This document shows, piece after piece, positions 53,157 through 54,198 of a DNA stretch of 54,198 bases. The DNA comes from MGBC114844 sp910585855 (GTDB lineage: Bacteria; Bacillota; Clostridia; Lachnospirales; Lachnospiraceae). The DNA lies in NCBI GenBank assembly GCA_965646165.1, contig CBFFYP010000023.1:1-54198 (forward strand), read 5' to 3'. Numbering within the stretch: position 1 is the stretch's first letter; each line of letters starts with the position of its first letter. The translations under genes were made by a program, and so were the position numbers. The notes beneath the pieces were generated by a model that had not been told where the DNA came from, did no database searches, and was given only the letters and a program-made list of their open reading frames with translations.

Positions 53157-53196
53157 GGACGCTGAAAGCCGAATAGAGTGCTATTCCGGCTGTGTA
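53157..53196 (-). repeat. core-less mini-element K
   Basis: On the minus strand this 40-nt hairpin runs TACACAGCCGGAATAG, CACT loop, then CTATTCGGCTTTCAGCGTCC. It has exactly the tips and arm pattern of the 151-nt family with the whole core missing, and its right half matches copy A. Confidence 0.8.
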
Positions 53197-53298
53197 CTCC
53201 AATCAAAAAACAATATCCTAACTTTATTCCCATTATTTATTTTATAAATAAAAACAGTCTAATAAAATTATTCAATAAACTTATTGATTCCTTTACCA

Positions 53299-53550
53299 TT
53301 AAATATACCCTCCAAATATTTTGACTCCTCCATCTCCTATAGAAGTATATTCATACTCATATCCTTGACTAAAAAACCTCTTTTCGTCATCTTCCCTTAC
53401 TTTTTCCTTAGAAACTTTAACAACAACTGCTGATTTTACAAAATAAGTATTCTCGTCTTCAATTACATCTTTAAGCAATACCCAACTATGTGGATATGCC
53501 TTTACAATCTCTTCCCACGTCATACGTTTACCAGTATACTGAAACTCCAT
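53299..53550 (-). CDS. small hypothetical protein with MTWEEIV motif
   Basis: About 83 residues starting MEFQYTGKRMTWEEIVKAYP followed by HSWVLLKDVI. The (M)TWEEIVKxYPxxWV opening recurs in small uncharacterised proteins of Clostridia and cyanobacteria. No membrane segment. GGATGG lies 8 nt before the ATG at 53548-53550; an ATG four codons earlier abuts the RBS. Function unknown. Confidence 0.62.
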   Translation of the reverse strand: MEFQYTGKRMTWEEIVKAYPHSWVLLKDVIEDENTYFVKSAVVVKVSKEKVREDDEKRFFSQGYEYEYTSIGDGGVKIFGGYI

Positions 53551-53696
53551 ATTTACATCCATCCTTTCTTAAATATAATTTAATTATAGCATATTATATA
53601 ATTACTTATAAATACACTAATTTACAAACTTTAAAATCTTTCATACAAAGGGAAAAACTTCCGGCAATTGATCTGAAGTATTATTTTCCAATGCAG

Positions 53697-53847
53697 ACAC
53701 ACAGCCAAAATCAAAAGGAATGTCTGCGCCGGGTCATCATTTCCCGTCGGCACTTAGACGCTGTAGTTTAGCGTCTTAGTGTCCGCTACGAGGAAATGCT
53801 AAGCGAGAGCGGGCCCAGAGCAGATTTTCCTTTTGATTTTGGCGTCC
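53697..53847 (+). repeat. 151-nt structured element, copy G
   Basis: GACACAGCC to GGCGTCC; arms CAAAATCAAAAGGAATGTCT and partner AGATTTTCCTTTTGATTTTG pair with a few mismatches; core hairpin GACGCT/AGCGTC (a base-pair change relative to other copies); GAGA tetraloop. It lies between the small MTWEEIV gene and the right-edge structured sequence. Confidence 0.9.
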
Positions 53848-53875
53848 CCCCAGCAAAAAAATTTTTAATTAAAGA

Positions 53876-53903
53876 TTGCAACTCAGTAAAATCATGTTAT
53901 AAT
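53876..53903 (+). promoter_or_regulatory. candidate sigma-A promoter near right edge
   Basis: TTGCAA (53876-53881), 16-nt spacer, TATAAT (53898-53903), reading toward the structured sequence at 54049. No ORF starts before the window ends. Confidence 0.55.
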
Positions 53904-54040
53904 AGAATTTACCATAGAAAAAATATAGGACAAATGGACTATCTGATTCTATCTACATAACTTTATTTAGAAAAGGCGGATTATACCATACCTTTCTATT
54001 TTTAACAGCAATTTAGTAATTTTATATCATTTTTAGAAAG

Positions 54041-54172
54041 GACAAGCGGTCAACTACCCATCCCCTAAAAGGAATGGGCTTGTAAAAGCCTATAGTTGAC
54101 TAGCCTAAGTTTTAACGAACTACGTTATACAAGAATATATAGTTACCTACAGATGTTATGCCAAGTCTGTAG
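54041..54172. other. multi-hairpin sequence, possible transposon end or structured RNA
   Basis: GTCAACTA (54049-54056) pairs with TAGTTGAC (54093-54100), enclosing hairpins CCCATCCCC/GGAATGGG (54057-54078) and GGCTT/AAGCC (54077-54090). A further perfect hairpin CTACAGA/TCTGTAG lies at 54147-54172. Branched hairpins like these occur at ends of IS200/IS605-type elements and their guide RNAs, but no transposase or TnpB is inside the window, so the identity is uncertain. The rest of 53850-54040 is A/T-rich and shows only the promoter. Confidence 0.4.
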
Positions 54173-54198
54173 CTCTAAGGTATATGTTTAAACAGTCC

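Overview
The window looks like a chromosome segment of a low-GC, spore-forming, motile Clostridia bacterium, most likely Lachnospiraceae. This rests on gene content and order (codY-flgB-flgC-fliE...cheD-fliA...rpsB-tsf), FliY/CheC/CheD-type chemotaxis, an RsgI-type anti-sigma factor and a sporulation sigma-K. I could not run any search, so family names come from motifs read by eye.

Layout. 1-2.2 kb: a tRNA-Thr with a consensus promoter and terminator, an ECF sigma/RsgI-like anti-sigma pair and a small Cys-rich secreted protein. 2.2-4.3 kb: rpsB-tsf behind a structured leader. 4.3-5.6 kb: two plus-strand genes, a small PGDYG-like protein and a polysaccharide deacetylase-like protein. 5.7-42.4 kb: one giant minus-strand fla/che operon reading right to left, flgB-flgC-fliE-fliF-fliG-fliH-fliI-fliJ-ylxF(motE-like)-fliK-flgD-TIGR02530-flgE-flbD-motA-motB-fliL-fliM-fliY-cheY-fliO-fliP-fliQ-fliR-flhB-flhA-flhF-flhG-pilZ-cheB-HPt-cheA-cheW-cheC-cheD-(2-TM protein)-fliA-fapA-like-(small protein)-DUF6115-like-YceG-like. 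It supplies the rod, hook, export gate, C-ring, stator, excitation and adaptation proteins and the flagellar sigma factor. 44.0-49.8 kb: codY, topA, dprA and a ComM-like ATPase, also minus strand. 50.2-54.2 kb: a YwlG-type protein, a PilT-like ATPase with altered catalytic motifs, sigK, a small protein, and a structured sequence running off the right edge.

The most unusual content is not coding. Seven copies of a dispersed element of about 151 nt (321, 7511, 30229, 34629, 49821, 50880, 53697) sit only between genes, in both orientations. Each has near-constant tips (ACAGCC at one end, GCGTCC at the other), long arms whose sequence differs between copies but stays self-complementary, and a constant core that folds as a three-way junction with a covarying hairpin and a GNRA-type tetraloop that varies as GCAA, GAAA and GAGA. 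Two further elements of about 350 nt (42710-43059 and 43492-43840), in inverted orientation between codY and flgB, carry the same tips and covarying arms around a completely different conserved core. Core-less mini-forms occur at 53157-53196 and probably 5628-5674. Together they look like a modular family of mobile or RNA-like structured elements that I cannot assign to any known class.

Other points of note: a tandem duplication of the cheB/cheA junction that produced a stand-alone HPt protein, a sigma-K gene with no room for a pro-sequence, and Met/Gly/Asn/Gln repeats in FliY.
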